In this document: positions 32,797-43,830 of the stretch, piece by piece
Layout: every line of letters begins with the position of its first letter
Numbering within the stretch: position 1 is the first letter of the stretch
From: Bufo bufo
Taxonomy: Eukaryota > Chordata > Amphibia > Anura > Bufonidae
Length of the DNA stretch: 64,000 nucleotides
Assembly: GCF_905171765.1 (NCBI RefSeq)
Contig: NC_053392.1
Span: 448,854,722-448,918,721, forward strand
Reading direction: 5' to 3'
The notes under the pieces: generated by a model
Told to the model about the DNA's origin: nothing
Seen by the model: the letters and a program-made list of their open reading frames with translations, nothing else
The model's database searches: none
Made by a program: the position numbers and the translations under genes

Positions 32797-32830
<34 letters not shown>

Positions 32831-33106
32831 ACGTGGTTTTGTGGGGGAGAGTCTGTATGTGGAGCTAAGCGATATCAGGACAGGGCTCCCTGGATGAAAG
32901 GGCTATAAGAATCCAATGCCAAGCTCCTCTGACAAGAATAGCCGAAACACATCTTTAGTAATGCGAGTTTAGGCTTGATGCAATTCCTTTTTCTTACCTT
33001 TGTATTGTTGGTCTGTAACTTGTATGCATTGTTGTTAAAATCATATTAAGAAGCTACGTTTAATAGCTGCTGTGTTGTCCTGTTGATGGAACCCAGTTAT
33101 ATTCAG
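32385..33106. other. Intronic DNA with poly(A) tract
   Basis: Includes an A run of about 28 bases at 32802-32829, perhaps the tail of an old retroposon in plus orientation. No gene seen. Confidence 0.45.
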
Positions 33107-34312
33107 TACTAGCAGAAGGACCCGGCTTCGCACGGGTATATTTCATCTATTTCATTTAATGTTTGTGCGCGTCGTTAAAAAGATAATGACAGTATCCACT
33201 AGAACAGTGACATCTACTGTACCCTGCCCCTTTAACAGTGACCTCCACAGCGGCCGCCCCTTTATTAGTGACCTCCACAGTACCCAGTCTCGTTAACAGT
33301 GATATCCACAATAACCCACCCCCTTAACAGAGACCTCTACAGAGTTCTGTTACCTTAAAATGTGACCTCTACAGCACCCTGCCCCTTAACACTGATCTCC
33401 ACAGAGAACCGTCCCCTTAACTGTGACCTCCACAGCAGCCCGCCACTTAGTGATTTCCACAGTACCCCAGCTCCTTAATAGTGATTTCGACATCACCCCA
33501 TCCCCTTAACAGTGACCTCCATAGACCTCCTAGGGTGGCCAGAGGTCCAGTTTTAGGCCGGACAGTCCAGCTTTCAGACTCCCTGTCCTCCGTCCGGCGC
33601 AGGGCCTGGATGGACACAGGGATGTTCTTTTGAACAGCTCACTCTTAGACAGCAGCACTGTGCTGTCTGAGCGTGAGCTGCAGGGAGAAAGTTACCCTCT
33701 CTCCCACCCCTGAAGCTGACAGAAGTTAATTTTTACCTTCACCGTCGGCTGCAGAGTGGAAGGGGTGTGGCCTAGCAGAGTCGGTGGCGTGGCTTAAAGG
33801 GCCTGGGGGGCGGGATTTTTAAGTCTGTCTTTTGTGTGTGACCCGAATGGCCACCCTATCTACCCCTGAACTGTTACCTTCACAGCACTCCGCTCCCTTA
33901 ACAGTGTCGTCCACAGCGCCTTGCCCCTTTAGAGCTGACCTGCAGCAGTGAAGAAAAATGGCTGGGTTGTTATGGAAACCTGGTGTAAAGCTGTGTGTAT
34001 GTGGAGACTAAGGACCTGCAAGTTTCTATTGTCTGATAAGGGACATGTGACAGGTGTATGGCAGTTGGAATATGAAGAGAAAGACCTGCAGGCTTCTATT
34101 GGCTAATGTAGGTCATGTGATGTGCCAGGTTTGCATTTTTGGGGAATCTCAGGAACGGTACGTGCTAGAGAGCTGAGACCCGGTCTAAAACCATCCCGGA
34201 CACCGGATATACCTTTGTGCCAAATTTCGTGATTGTAAATGCAACGGTGCAGATTCCTTTAGCGGACATACATACACACACATACACTCAGCTTCATATA
34301 TTAGATTGCAAT
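33107..34312. repeat. Dispersed element with degenerate internal tandem repeats
   Basis: Starts about ACTAGCAGAAGGACCCGGCT and ends TTCATATATTAGATTG after GCGGACATACATACACACAC, a terminus typical of a vertebrate retroposon-like family. Inside, a unit of about 32 bases (CCCTTAACAGTGACCTCCAC plus AGCACCC) is repeated roughly ten times with much divergence (33210-33530, again 33870-33945). Between them lies a GC-rich block. Non-coding. Confidence 0.45.
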
Positions 34313-34465
34313 CTACTGTGTGTGTGTACAGCAGTGTACTAGCTCGGCTGCAGTTACTGCACAGTGGGTCGGATAAAGTACTATATCCGGCAAGTAATAT
34401 ATCTAGCCTGGGGTGTTCTGGGGACAGCCTTCTATGTAAACCCACAGAGAAGAGAGCATATAGGC

Positions 34466-34672
34466 TCTATTACACAGGCAGATAGAGCAGGCGACTGTTG
34501 GGAGGGAAGTTTTCCCTCCCATCAATCGCTTGCTGGCAAGAGGAAGAGATCGCTGCTATTACATGCAGCGATCTCCTCCTCAGTATAGGGACAAGCTAAT
34601 GTATTTCACATCAGTGGCAGTATTACACTGCCAAATGATCACTAACGAGCGTTCCCATGTAATAAGGCATTT
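34466..34672. repeat. Foldback element, imperfect
   Basis: CTCTATTACACAGGC at the left and GTAATA at the right bracket inner arms GGGAGGGAAG..TTCCCTCCC and GAGATCGCTGC..GCAGCGATCTC. Similar sequence (CGCTCGTTCATCAGTATTAC) lies at 50316-50400. Non-coding. Confidence 0.45.
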
Positions 34673-34678
34673 AGACCA

Positions 34679-34823
34679 GGCATGCTCAACCTGCGGTCCT
34701 TTAGCTGTTGTAAAACTACAACACCCACCATCATGCCCTGCTGTAGGCTGATAGCTGTAGGCTGTTCGGGCTTGCTGAGAGTTGTAGTTTTGCAACCGCT
34801 GGAGGGCTACAGGTTGAGCATGC
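34679..34823. repeat. Foldback MITE (GCATGCTCAACCTGCGG type)
   Basis: GCATGCTCAACCTGCGGTCC on the left pairs with the right end AGGGCTACAGGTTGAGCATG. The arms continue with GTTGTAAAACTACAAC and GTTGTAGTTTTGCAAC. Non-coding. Confidence 0.65.
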
Positions 34824-35040
34824 CTGCTTTAGACAGAGAGTGAGTAGTGAAAGGTGGTGTCTGGCGAAGTGTGCCGTGACATATCTTCTTTTTTTATGAA
34901 AAAAAAAAAATCAGGCTAAGGGCCGGGATAAAAATGGGTGCCGTCACAGGCTCAAGTAAAACTGATTACTGGAAAGTGTCATTTAAATTTTCCACTTCAC
35001 CTTATGACACTACCCATGGAAAGTGGTTATCAAAATAAAC
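34824..35040. other. Short intronic spacer
   Basis: No feature recognised. Confidence 0.4.
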
Positions 35041-35630
35041 CTAGGATGGAACTACAACCTGAAGTACCTTCCTCCCAAATGCTAAAACCATTAGAAGGAA
35101 ACCGGAGCCTGTAATGCTTGAAGAAAGTCTGAGGTGAACCCCAGGTGGCTGCACTACAAAATTGTTCAATAAAAGGTAATGGCCCTTACTGCCCAGGAAG
35201 CAGCTACCGATCCAGTGGAATGGGTCCCAAAAACTGAAGGGGAAGGGAACCCCTCCTTCCCGGATGAGTAAGCTACTAGAGACGTTTTCACACTTTCTGG
35301 AACGTGGAAGCTGTAAATCCTGCGTAGCTTGCAAATACTGAAGGAGACCTCTCCAAAAGTCCAAGCAGTGAAACCCAACTTTCTTTTCATTTCTAGGAAA
35401 AGGACAGAAAGATGGCAGAACTATCGTACCTCCTGAGAACGGTGAAACCTGGATGCCATCTTAGGTGAGATGAAAGGATCTGGGGAGATGATCACTCTGT
35501 CATCCAGGATCACAGTATATGGATGGTCTATTGAAAAGGGAGTTATCTTACTAACCCTTCTAGTTGAGGTGATCCAATGAAAGAAAGACAACTTACTTGA
35601 CATCTTAATCGGAATCTCCTCAGCCATTTA
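35041..35630 (-). pseudogene. DIRS-type tyrosine recombinase fragment (second DIRS copy)
   Basis: The minus-strand frames match the recombinase of the DIRS element at 39684-45953: IPIKMSSKLSFFHWITSTRR then SPDPFISPKMASRFHRSQEV (35421-35627), and THSTGSVAASWAVRA (35166-35390 frame). The catalytic His-x-x-Arg signature is HSTG here, so the arginine is lost, and frameshifts separate the blocks. Only this 3' part of the element is present. Confidence 0.75.
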
Positions 35631-36039
35631 TATTTTAATAGTTTTGGCATTTTTGGACGCGAGTTTATTTTTATTTTGGGGAAGGGGGCAGTGATTTGAC
35701 TGGAATATACCTGTTATAGGTCTGGAAGCCTTGTACAGGCTCAAGCCTATTACTACTATGGAACGCCTTCCTCGATCTCAACAAGAGAAGGGCGTTCCGG
35801 GCCAGGAAGCGCGCAGCTGACGGTTTTAGCTCTCTCAGATGCTGCGGTCACATTTGTATAGGCTCAGGCCAGCAATGGAATATACCAGCAGTAGGCCTCA
35901 AAGTCTTGTACAGGTTCAGGCCTACTAGTACGGAACTTTTTCCCGATCTCAGTAAGGGGCGGAGGGGTGTTCCAGGCCCGGGAAATCCTGGCCCAGTGCC
36001 AGAAAGCTTGGTCTCCGTCGCATCTCATGGGTCCTCCAA
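35631..36039. repeat. Diverged direct duplication
   Basis: Two related blocks, about 35697-35800 and 35877-35985, share GGAATATACC, TTGTACAGG.TCA.GCCTA and CGATCTCA..AAG. They look like an old tandem duplication, perhaps part of the DIRS relic. No gene. Confidence 0.4.
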
Positions 36040-36207
36040 CAGTGTAATACCCAAAAACACAGCTAAAAACATCCAAGAATGGCTAAGAGCAAGGCATTGG
36101 ACTATTCTGACGTGGCCTTCTACGAGCCCTGATCTAAATCCTATTGAACATCTGTGGAAAGAGCTCAAACAAGCAGTCTGCAGAAGGCACCTTTCAAACC
36201 TGAAACT
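36040..36207 (+). pseudogene. Tc1-like transposase fragment (catalytic Glu region)
   Basis: The plus frame encodes NTAKNIQEWLRARHWTILTW followed by [18 protein letters not shown] and a few more residues. This is the segment carrying the catalytic Glu of a Tc1-type transposase. It is only about 165 bases, with no inverted repeats, and differs from the other four Tc1 lineages in the window. Confidence 0.75.
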
Positions 36208-38271
36208 GACCTCTCCTCCTCTGAATAGGAATTCTCGGATCCGAAGTCTTCCAATTTTAGAGGTAGAACAAACCATAAACTTGGTCAAAGGAGTGGAGGT
36301 AGGGGACGAAACAATAATATAAGATGGCTAAGACCAGGTGGCCAGAGGGGAAGGGGGAGCGAGTCTGTATCATCCTCCTCTCTATATTCCTCCTAAAATG
36401 TTATCCCCCACATCAGGTGCCCGGGAAGATTTTTTAGCCAAGGGCAATCCCTATCAATTGCAGCACAGAACCAAGACAGGAGAGGACTAGGAGAGAGTCT
36501 TTCGGAATCTATTTGGCCCGGAAACAGAGGCCCTCTTAAGCCTAGGGAAGGATACTTCAATAGTTATGAAACCGGCCGATAAGAGGGGGGGGGGGCCTCG
36601 TTATCATGGGGTGCAATCAATATAGGCAAATGTGTGAACGTCTGTTGAGTGATGATGGCCTCACTGGGGGGAATTTATCAGTGAGGCGGAATACCGCTTT
36701 CTCCAGCCGAGTTCACCACAGACAGCTATGTTTTATGGACTACCAAAGGTCCACAAGGGTTTATCCCCACTTAGGGGTCACCCTATTGTGTCTGGTATGG
36801 ACTTGATTACCCAGAATAGCGGTATTTATATTGACCAAATTCTAAAAAGGTTTGTATCTGCCCTTCCCTCCCATACAAGAGATACAGTGGATTTCTTAAG
36901 AAAAATCTAGACTATCAATGTGGAACCATCATGCTCTCTTGCGAGCATTGATGTAGAATCCTTGTACAGCTCTATTCCCCACTCTAAAGGATTGATAGCG
37001 GTAGCTGAATTTTTGAAGACAAGGGCAGTCTGATATGGCTCCCATAATAGATTTGTGTTAACTCTCCTTGAATTTGTCCTTATTTGACTCGCAGCCCTCC
37101 CACCAGCTCAGGGGGACCGCGATGGTGAGCCCCTGTGCTCCGACCTATGCTAATCTGCTCCTGGGCTGGTGGGAGGATAAGGTGGTCTTTCCTGACACGC
37201 AAACTTGGTGGTGCGACAGAATTGTCTTTTGGAGACACTATATAGACAATGTCTTTGTGATATTGAATGGTGACTGTTGAGTTTGAATTATTTGTCAAGG
37301 GACTTAATACAAACGAATTGGGTCTATTATTCGCCTTTGAATTCCATCCAGATACACTAACATTCCTGGATGTCAGAGTAACCAAAGAGGGGGACAAATT
37401 GTCCACAACCACCTTTAGGAAGGTCACCGCGACAAACAATCCCCTTCATTGGGACAGTTATCACCCCATGAATCTTAAAAGAGGGATACCCCGGGGTCAA
37501 TCTTTAAGGATGAGGAGAAATTGTTCCGATACAGAAAATTTCTATCAGGACTCCAGGAGACTTCAGGAATGATTCAGGAAGAGAGGTTATCCCCAACAGG
37601 TCCTTAGCAAGGCCTTTCAAAATGCAGAAACATGTGAAAATAGTACCCTTTTAGTCTCCAAGGGGTCTGATGTGAAGAGTGATGAAATCATCATGATAAT
37701 CTCCACCTATGATGTGGAAAATCAGAGAGAAAGGGCCATTATTAGCAAATATTGGCCTATTCTCTTAATGGATCCGGTTGTGGCTGATGTACTTCTACCC
37801 CGCCCAAGTATCACCTTTAGACGGGGTAGATGTTTATGTGATCGGCTGATGCACAGCCACTTCTCACGCCAAGCCCGAGAAGGGACATGGTTGGACAGAA
37901 AACCAGTTGGTACCCTTCGCTGTTGGACATGCTTGGCCTGTTGTTTCCTAAGCAATACTAAAACCAATGTCTGTTCAGTTACAAATAAAATATATGATAT
38001 AAGGGACTTCGTTAACTGTAGGAGTAAGGGGTTAGTGTATCTCTGTCAATGTACATGTCCCAGGGATTATGTAGGGAATACATTCAGGGAGCTGCGCCGA
38101 CGGGTTCTTGAACATGTAAATGACATCAAGAAAAAGAAAAATACCCCGGTAGCGAACCACATCTGGGAGTGTCATGGTGGTGACTTGAATTCACAGACAT
38201 TCTCAGCATTGGAACTGGTGAGACCTTCCCCTAGAAAGTGCGACTGGGACCGTAGAATCCTTCAGAAATAA
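36208..38271 (+). pseudogene. Penelope-like element (reverse transcriptase plus GIY-YIG endonuclease), degenerate
   Basis: The reverse-transcriptase landmarks run in order over shifted frames: a region near 36540-36580 (TSIVMKPADKR), FYGLPKVHKG (36731-36760), RGTAMVSPCAPTYANL (about 37110-37157), WRHYIDNVFVI (about 37230-37262) and LTFLDVRVTK (about 37357). The catalytic YIDD is YIDN here. The last frame, 37672-38271, ends in a GIY-YIG domain: KGLVYLCQCTCPRDYVGNTF, then RELRRRVLEHV and NHIWECHGG. The RT plus C-terminal GIY-YIG order defines Penelope-like elements. In-frame stops and frameshifts make it inactive. Confidence 0.85.
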
Positions 38272-39596
38272 ACAGAGTGGATTTATAGATTCCGGTCCCA
38301 GTCGCCCAGGGGGCTAAATGAGACACTTACGTTCTCCTGTTTTATCTGAGCCCCCTGGCCTATTCTGCACTGCTGGTTAGCTCCCTCTCTGAGTCTACTG
38401 TGTTTCACCTCCGATAGGTGATGGAAATTGCAATTGACACGAGAAGAGTCATGTGATAATAGACGGCTCTCTCTGAACGTCTCCTTTCTATCTTTTATGG
38501 TAGTAACAGCGTAAAAGGACCATGGAATACTCATAACATCTCTCGTGTAGCCATCTGCTAGTAAAAGAATATTGACACTTAATGTGTGTTTTTGTACAAA
38601 CATAATAGATGTATACTATCTGGAGGCCATTGTAAGATGCTGTGGCCTCCATTGCTGTATCAATATCTCTGCACCGTCTTGCCTTCTTTCCTAATACATC
38701 TACTTCATAAGTTTATCGCTCCCATGATGTCTCGTTACCCTAGGGGACAACACATCCCCTCACCTCCTCTTTAGAAGTGGCCCCCTAATATAATCAATGT
38801 GTATCGATAGGGCGGGGATGTTATGGGGTTAAATCCCACACTCACGCCTATCTAAGTCATCGCAAACCCTGTATTCCACCGATGTCTTTGATGGAAAGCA
38901 CGGCCATCTTAATGGGATCACGTGAGCAGTCACATGACCGGGGCACTTCTGGTTTGGACGCGTATTACCGCGGAACACGCTCTTACACCTGAACATTTTG
39001 CTGTTTGCAAGTGAGTATATGTTTTATGTACAGCGCGTCACTGTGTACCTATTTTAAATAGTATATCCTAAGTATGGGTGTTAATAAATAGGGGGATTGA
39101 TAGGAGGAATTCTTCACCCAATAGCAGTATATTTCCCGTTCACCTGACTGGAATGGGCGGCCTAGTACCCATAATCCACCAATGGGATTAGGATCCGCCT
39201 AAAATTAGACATTTAAATGTGAGTGCATTCCATAGACCAAACGGAGCTGTATCGTTTGCCCCCTGGAGCCCCCCAGCCGTGCATTTGGATCTGTGAGGAT
39301 GATTCCTACCGTATTCAACAGATAAGTGTGGCTATGTAGTCTTTGTTTATTTGATGATCTCTAGTGTACACAAGCACCATATAGGTTTTGTCATTTGTGA
39401 GACCACCCGGTCACATTTGAGAGGATGAACCTTTTTCTAACAAATAAGTGGAGGCTCTGTGGTCTTTATCTACTAGATCATACTCTACCGCGTGCGAACA
39501 AGACACTGTTCCATCAGATGTTGATTCTAGTCCTCATATTTTATCACAGACATCTGCGGGTCTGTAGCTCTCCAGTTTGCTTAGTTGTCTTTTGTA
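38272..39596. other. Probable Penelope-like 3' region and unassigned intronic DNA
   Basis: No open frame with recognisable content. Part may be the 3' untranslated region of the preceding element. A plus-strand TTTGCAAGTGAGTATATGTT near 39002 resembles a splice donor, but no exon is evident. Confidence 0.35.
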
Positions 39597-39683
39597 TAGG
39601 GCTGCAGCTAACGATTATTTGAATAATAGATTAGTTGTCGATAATTTCATCGATTAATCGGGAAAAAACACCAAAATAACAAA
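39597..39683. repeat. hAT-like left terminus, cut by the DIRS insertion
   Basis: TAGGGCTGCAGCTAACGATT continues with AATAGATTAGTTGTCG and TCATCGATTAATCGG, close to the terminus at 11513. The DIRS element begins at about 39684. The sequence right of the DIRS (45954-46065) is probably the continuation. No right terminus was found before the minisatellite. Confidence 0.5.
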
Positions 39684-40007
39684 AAATACTTTAATTACTC
39701 TTACCGGTAATATGTTTTCCATGAGCCCATGACAGCACCTGTGAGAGATCCTCCCCCTTCCAGGGAGGAAACAGGAACTTCCCAGATCTTTAAATTGGTC
39801 CACTGCCTTCCACCACTCAGTATTTGACAAGATTCCTGAGACCAGCAATACACCTATATACAGTGAAAGAAAACTGTGCCAAATATAAGCCCGATATCCC
39901 CTCTGTTTTATGGAGATATATCTCCATAAAAAGCCGGGCAGCACTACTTTAATTTGTTGAAAGATGGGTGCCAGCGGTAATCCCTCGATTCAGGATGATG
40001 AACAAAT

Positions 40008-40147
40008 AATAAAAGTCCGCAGCACTCCTTGAAAGATGAAAAAAATGTGCTATTTATTCACACATGTCATATAGCAACCGTTGCTATATGACATGTATGA
40101 ATAAATAGCACATTTTTTTTCATCTTTCAAGGAGTGCTGCAGACTTT

Positions 40148-40151
<4 letters not shown>
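40008..40151. repeat. Near-perfect 71-bp-arm hairpin followed by (TA)n
   Basis: The left arm, AATAAAAGTCCGCAGCACTC onward, pairs with the right arm ending GAGTGCTGCAGACTTTTATT with only a few mismatches. The loop centre is at about 40079-40080. An (AT)n run follows at 40150-40199. It lies in the DIRS 3' terminal region. Confidence 0.8.
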
Positions 40152-40203
<52 letters not shown>

Positions 40204-40225
40204 TTTATTTTTTTATGGAGGGAAT

Positions 40226-40318
40226 TATGTAGGTGCTGTCATGGGCTCATGGAAAACATATTACCGGTAAGAGTAATTGAAGTATTTCCATTACGCCCCT
40301 AACAGCACCTGTGAGAGA
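40226..40318. repeat. DIRS internal complementary region
   Basis: The left half, CTCATGGAAAACATATTACC and on to GTAATTGAAGTATTT, is the complement of the element's left end. The right half, CCATTACGCCCCTAACAGCA and CCTGTGAGAGATT, equals the complement of its right end. The two ends are thus joined head to tail, as needed for the rolling-circle-like completion of DIRS cDNA. Confidence 0.75.
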
Positions 40319-41660
40319 TTAGACTGGATGACTATTATGGAGGGACTACAGCCTGTAGCACCTTTCTCCCAAAAGACATGTCCTGCATAAATGTAGTGCT
40401 TGTAAAACGTGGAGGGAGAACTCCACGTGGCTGCCCTACAAATTTGTTCAATGGTAGCGCACCCCTTTTCTGCCCAGGAAGAGGCTACTGCCCTAGTGGA
40501 ATGAGCTGAAAAATCCAAAGGCACCTGAGAACCTGACCGAATATGCCAGACCTATCGCTCTCTTAATCCATCTGGCTAAGGTACGGCTTGTGACTTTCAA
40601 GCCTCTGTTTTGACCCTGAAACTGAACAATAAGTTGTGGGGTTTTCCTAAAGTCCTTCGTAGACTCTAAATATGCGCAGACACACCTTCTCACGTCTAGA
40701 GTATGAGGACTCTTCACCCTCATTCTTCGGGTTTTGACAAAAGGAGGGGAGACCTATTTCCTGAGATCTATGGAATACAGAAACTTTGGGTAGGAATGTA
40801 GGATCCGGTTTGAACACAATTCTGTCCTCTAGAATTTGGGTATATGGCGGGGAAGATGACAAAGCGGATAGTTCTCCTACTCGTCTGGCAGAAGTAATGC
40901 CCACTAAAAATACAGTTTTATAGGATAGCATCTTTAAGGGGATGTCTCCAAGGGGCTCAAACGGGGCTTTGGTTAGAGCGGATAGCACCAAGTTAAGGTC
41001 CCACGGGGCTGACTTAGCTTTAACTGTAGGACATAGCCTAGACCTAGAGGAACCCTTAATAAACCTTTTGACCCAGGGATGAGTAGCTAATCTAAAGTCA
41101 AAGAGAGCACTCAGTGCCGAGGCCTGGACTTTGAGAGTGCTAGGTTTAAGCTTTTTGTTAAAGGGCTTCTGTCACCCCCAAAACACATTTTTCATCTTCT
41201 CTTTCGGTGACGTCATCGGCGCAGGCGCACTGAGGGAGTGCTGAGGAGGCGAGCGTCCTTCTCTCAGAGCGCCTGCGCCGAATGAAGACAGGCGCGGGAT
41301 TTGAAATGCTGACAGGGCCAGTCGGAGGAGGAAAGCGCTCGCTGGCCCTGTCAATCAACAGGAGGAGGGGGCGGTTTTTTTTTTGCGCCGGCTACCAGCA
41401 AGTAGACGCCCTACTTGCTGGTAGTGAAGTCATTTGCATATTTTAAAAGATCGATTTTTAATGAAACGAAGCCACAGACAAAGGTAAGAGCCCTATATAG
41501 GGAATAGTTGTTCAATAAGGATTTTAACAAGCCCTAAAATAAAAAATGTGTTAAGGCCTTCCTGCAAGAAACTCAGAATTAAAGGGATGTTGGGCGACCT
41601 CAAATCAAGGCCTGGCCCTGCAAACTGAAGGAAGGTCTTTCATACTCTCAGATAGATTTC
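40291..41660 (-). pseudogene. DIRS tyrosine recombinase, frameshifted and interrupted
   Basis: The minus frames give successive parts of a tyrosine recombinase. GDIPLKMLSYKTVFLVGITS and ARRVGELSAL (first catalytic Arg) lie in 40647-40991. VTSRTLARWIKRAIGLA lies in 40493-40723. AHSTRAVASSWAEKG (His-x-x-Arg) and TFYKHYI (nucleophilic Tyr) lie in 40291-40524. The N-terminal part is split by a TTAA MITE at 41158-41554. DIRS elements integrate with this enzyme instead of an integrase. Residues of the active site remain, but at least two frameshifts and the insertion disable it. Confidence 0.8.
41158..41554. mobile_element. TTAA-target MITE inserted in the DIRS recombinase
   Basis: TTAA at 41158-41161 and 41551-41554. 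The left terminus TTAAAGGGCTTCTGTCACCC and right terminus TTAACACATTTTTTATTTTA (read inward) share the ACACATTTTT block. Internal hairpins are CAGCAAGTAGACGCCCTACTTGCTG and the GACAGGGCCA..TGGCCCTGTC pair. Non-coding. Confidence 0.65.
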
Positions 41661-41698
41661 GGAGGTGATCTTTTTCCTACTAGCTAGAAGAGTCTCAA

Positions 41699-43400
41699 TC
41701 ACTTGTTCTGATAAACCTCTGGTTCTGAAGAATCGCCTCTCAAAATCCAGGCTGTCAGGTGCAGGTTCTTCACCTCCAGATGATGTAGAGGGCCCTGATA
41801 TAGTAGGTCCTGCCTTTTTGGAAGTATCCAGGGATCCGCTATTGATAGTCTCCTTAACCAGGCAAACCAGACTCTTCTCGGCCAGAACGGTGCTATTAGG
41901 ATCACCGTTGCCTGCTCCCTCCTGATCTCCTGAATCACTCTAGGCAGTAGGCTGATGGAGGGAAAAGCATAGACTAGATCCTTCCCCCATGGTTGTGAGA
42001 GCGCATCTGTGCCTATAGACTGATCTTCCCTGCTCAGAGAAAATAATCTTTCGCATTTTTTTATCTCTATCGAGGCGAATAGATCTATTGTGGGAGATCC
42101 CCATAGGGCTTCTATTTGGTGAAATACCTCTTGATTCAGAAACGAATTCGCCTGGCAGAATCTGTGCCTGCTGAGAAAGCCCGCCTGGTGATTCTCTGAG
42201 CCTTTCAAATGGACCGCTGAGAGAGAAAGAGCTTTCCCCTGTATTAGCAAAAAGATCCTGGATGCTAGCTGCATTAGCTGAGATCTTTTCCCCCCTTGTC
42301 TGTTGATATATGCTACTACTGAAGCGTTGTCGGATAGGATCCTGACATGTTTTTTGAGGCAGTGATGGGAGACTTTCCTTTAATGCGCACAGGACTGCCC
42401 TTAACTCCCTGGCATTTTGGGATTGAGCACTTTGGGTTCTTGACCAAGGGCCTTGGAAAAACCAAAACTGAATGGGCTCCCACCCCCAAGGGCTTGCGTC
42501 GGTGGTAATTATTAGGGGATCCTGCTTCAACCAATCTACTACCTGACTCAGGTTGGGAGTTTTTAGCCACCAAGTTAGGGACCGGGTCACTGACCCCGGG
42601 ATCACAATCTTGCGATCCAGGGATAGCAACCCCCCGTCCCAATTGGACAAAATGTGCAATTGAACTATTCTGGACCTGAATTGGGCCCACCTCACAGCAG
42701 GAATGCAAGCCGTCATCAGACCCAGAATAGACATTGCTTTTCTTAGGGACACTTACTTGGTTCTGCTGAAAGCCCCGATTTTCTGCTGAATAGCTCTCCT
42801 TTTCTCTACCGGAAGATAAGATTTCTGCGTCTGGGAATCTAGTAAGACGCCTAGGAAAATACATCTGGAGGTTGGAATCAGGGACGATTTGTCCCAATTT
42901 ATTAACCAGCCGAGACTTATCAGGGTCCCCGGGACCTCCTGTATTTGAGATATTAACACCTCTGGGGACTGCCCTACCAAGAGACGGTCGTCCAGGTATG
43001 AGATTATAATGATGTCTGATCTTCTTCTTATCTTTGCCATTACCTCTGCCATTAGCTTCGTGAAGAGCCTCGGCGCCTGCGATATCCCGAAGGGAAGTGC
43101 TCTGAACTGCAGATGAACAATCGATTCCCCCATCTTTACTGCTACCCTGAGGTATTTCTGAGATGACGAATGAATGGGTATGTGATAGTAGGCATCTTGT
43201 ATATCTATTGAGGCCATCACGCAGTTGGGGAACAGATGAAGGACTGTGGAGGAGATTGACTCCAGCCTGAATTTTTGGTACGTCAGATATCGGTTGAGGT
43301 TCTTCAAATTTATTATCAGTCGGAATATACCGTTGGGTTTGGGAACCAAAAATAGGGTCGAGTAGAAGCCCTCTCCTTGTTAGTTTTCCGGGACTGGTAC
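41699..43400 (-). pseudogene. DIRS reverse transcriptase-RNase H (plus methyltransferase-like part)
   Basis: The minus frame from about 43349 carries the RT motifs FRLIINLKNLNRYL, MASIDIQDAYYHIPIH (motif A), RALPFGISQAPRLFTKL (motif B) and IISYLDDRLLV (catalytic YLDD). A TAA at 42755-42753 interrupts it in frame. It resumes with RNase H: PLIITTDASPWGWEP and QNARELRAVLCALKE. A one-base excess in an A run near 42350 then shifts the frame to 41699-42274, with GSENHQAGFLSRH and GSPTIDLFASIEIKKCERLF, the region that in DIRS elements resembles an N6-adenine methyltransferase. Two lesions in about 1.6 kb suggest moderate age. Confidence 0.85.
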
Positions 43401-43830
43401 AAGGACTGCTTTGGCCAGGAGGTTGTTTATTTCTTCCATAAGTGCCACCTGTTTTGGAGAATGTTGGTTTATGGATGTGCTTTTTAATGTCCTGGGTGGT
43501 AGCTTTTTGAAGTCTAGGCGGTAGCCTTCCTCTATAATACTCCTTCCCCAAGCGCTTGCGGTAATATTTCGCCAGGCAGGAGAAAACAAAGAAAGACGAC
43601 CGCTCACCTGGGTCCTGGCGTCATTGCTGAGAGGAACTCTAAGTCTGAGGTCTGGATTTAAACAGCACACTTTTTGATTTATCCGATCTCCATTCCCTTC
43701 TTTTCTTTTGATCCCCAAAACCCCTCTTTCTCTCGCTATTCTGAAATGGCTTCCCCTGTTTAGGAAAGGATGGCGTTGGAAATCCTTTTTTCTTATCTTA
43801 TGCCTTATCTAAAATGTCATCCAAAGCTGA

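Noticed and set aside
39002..39025. Possible exon ending at GCAAGTGAGTATATG on the plus strand
   Set aside because: A donor-like match alone; no open frame with recognisable content, acceptor or homology nearby.
42316..43551. A 411-codon minus-strand frame across the DIRS pol region
   Set aside because: It is in a different frame from the RT motifs and shows no domain. The real frame is identified by YLDD and motif A/B.
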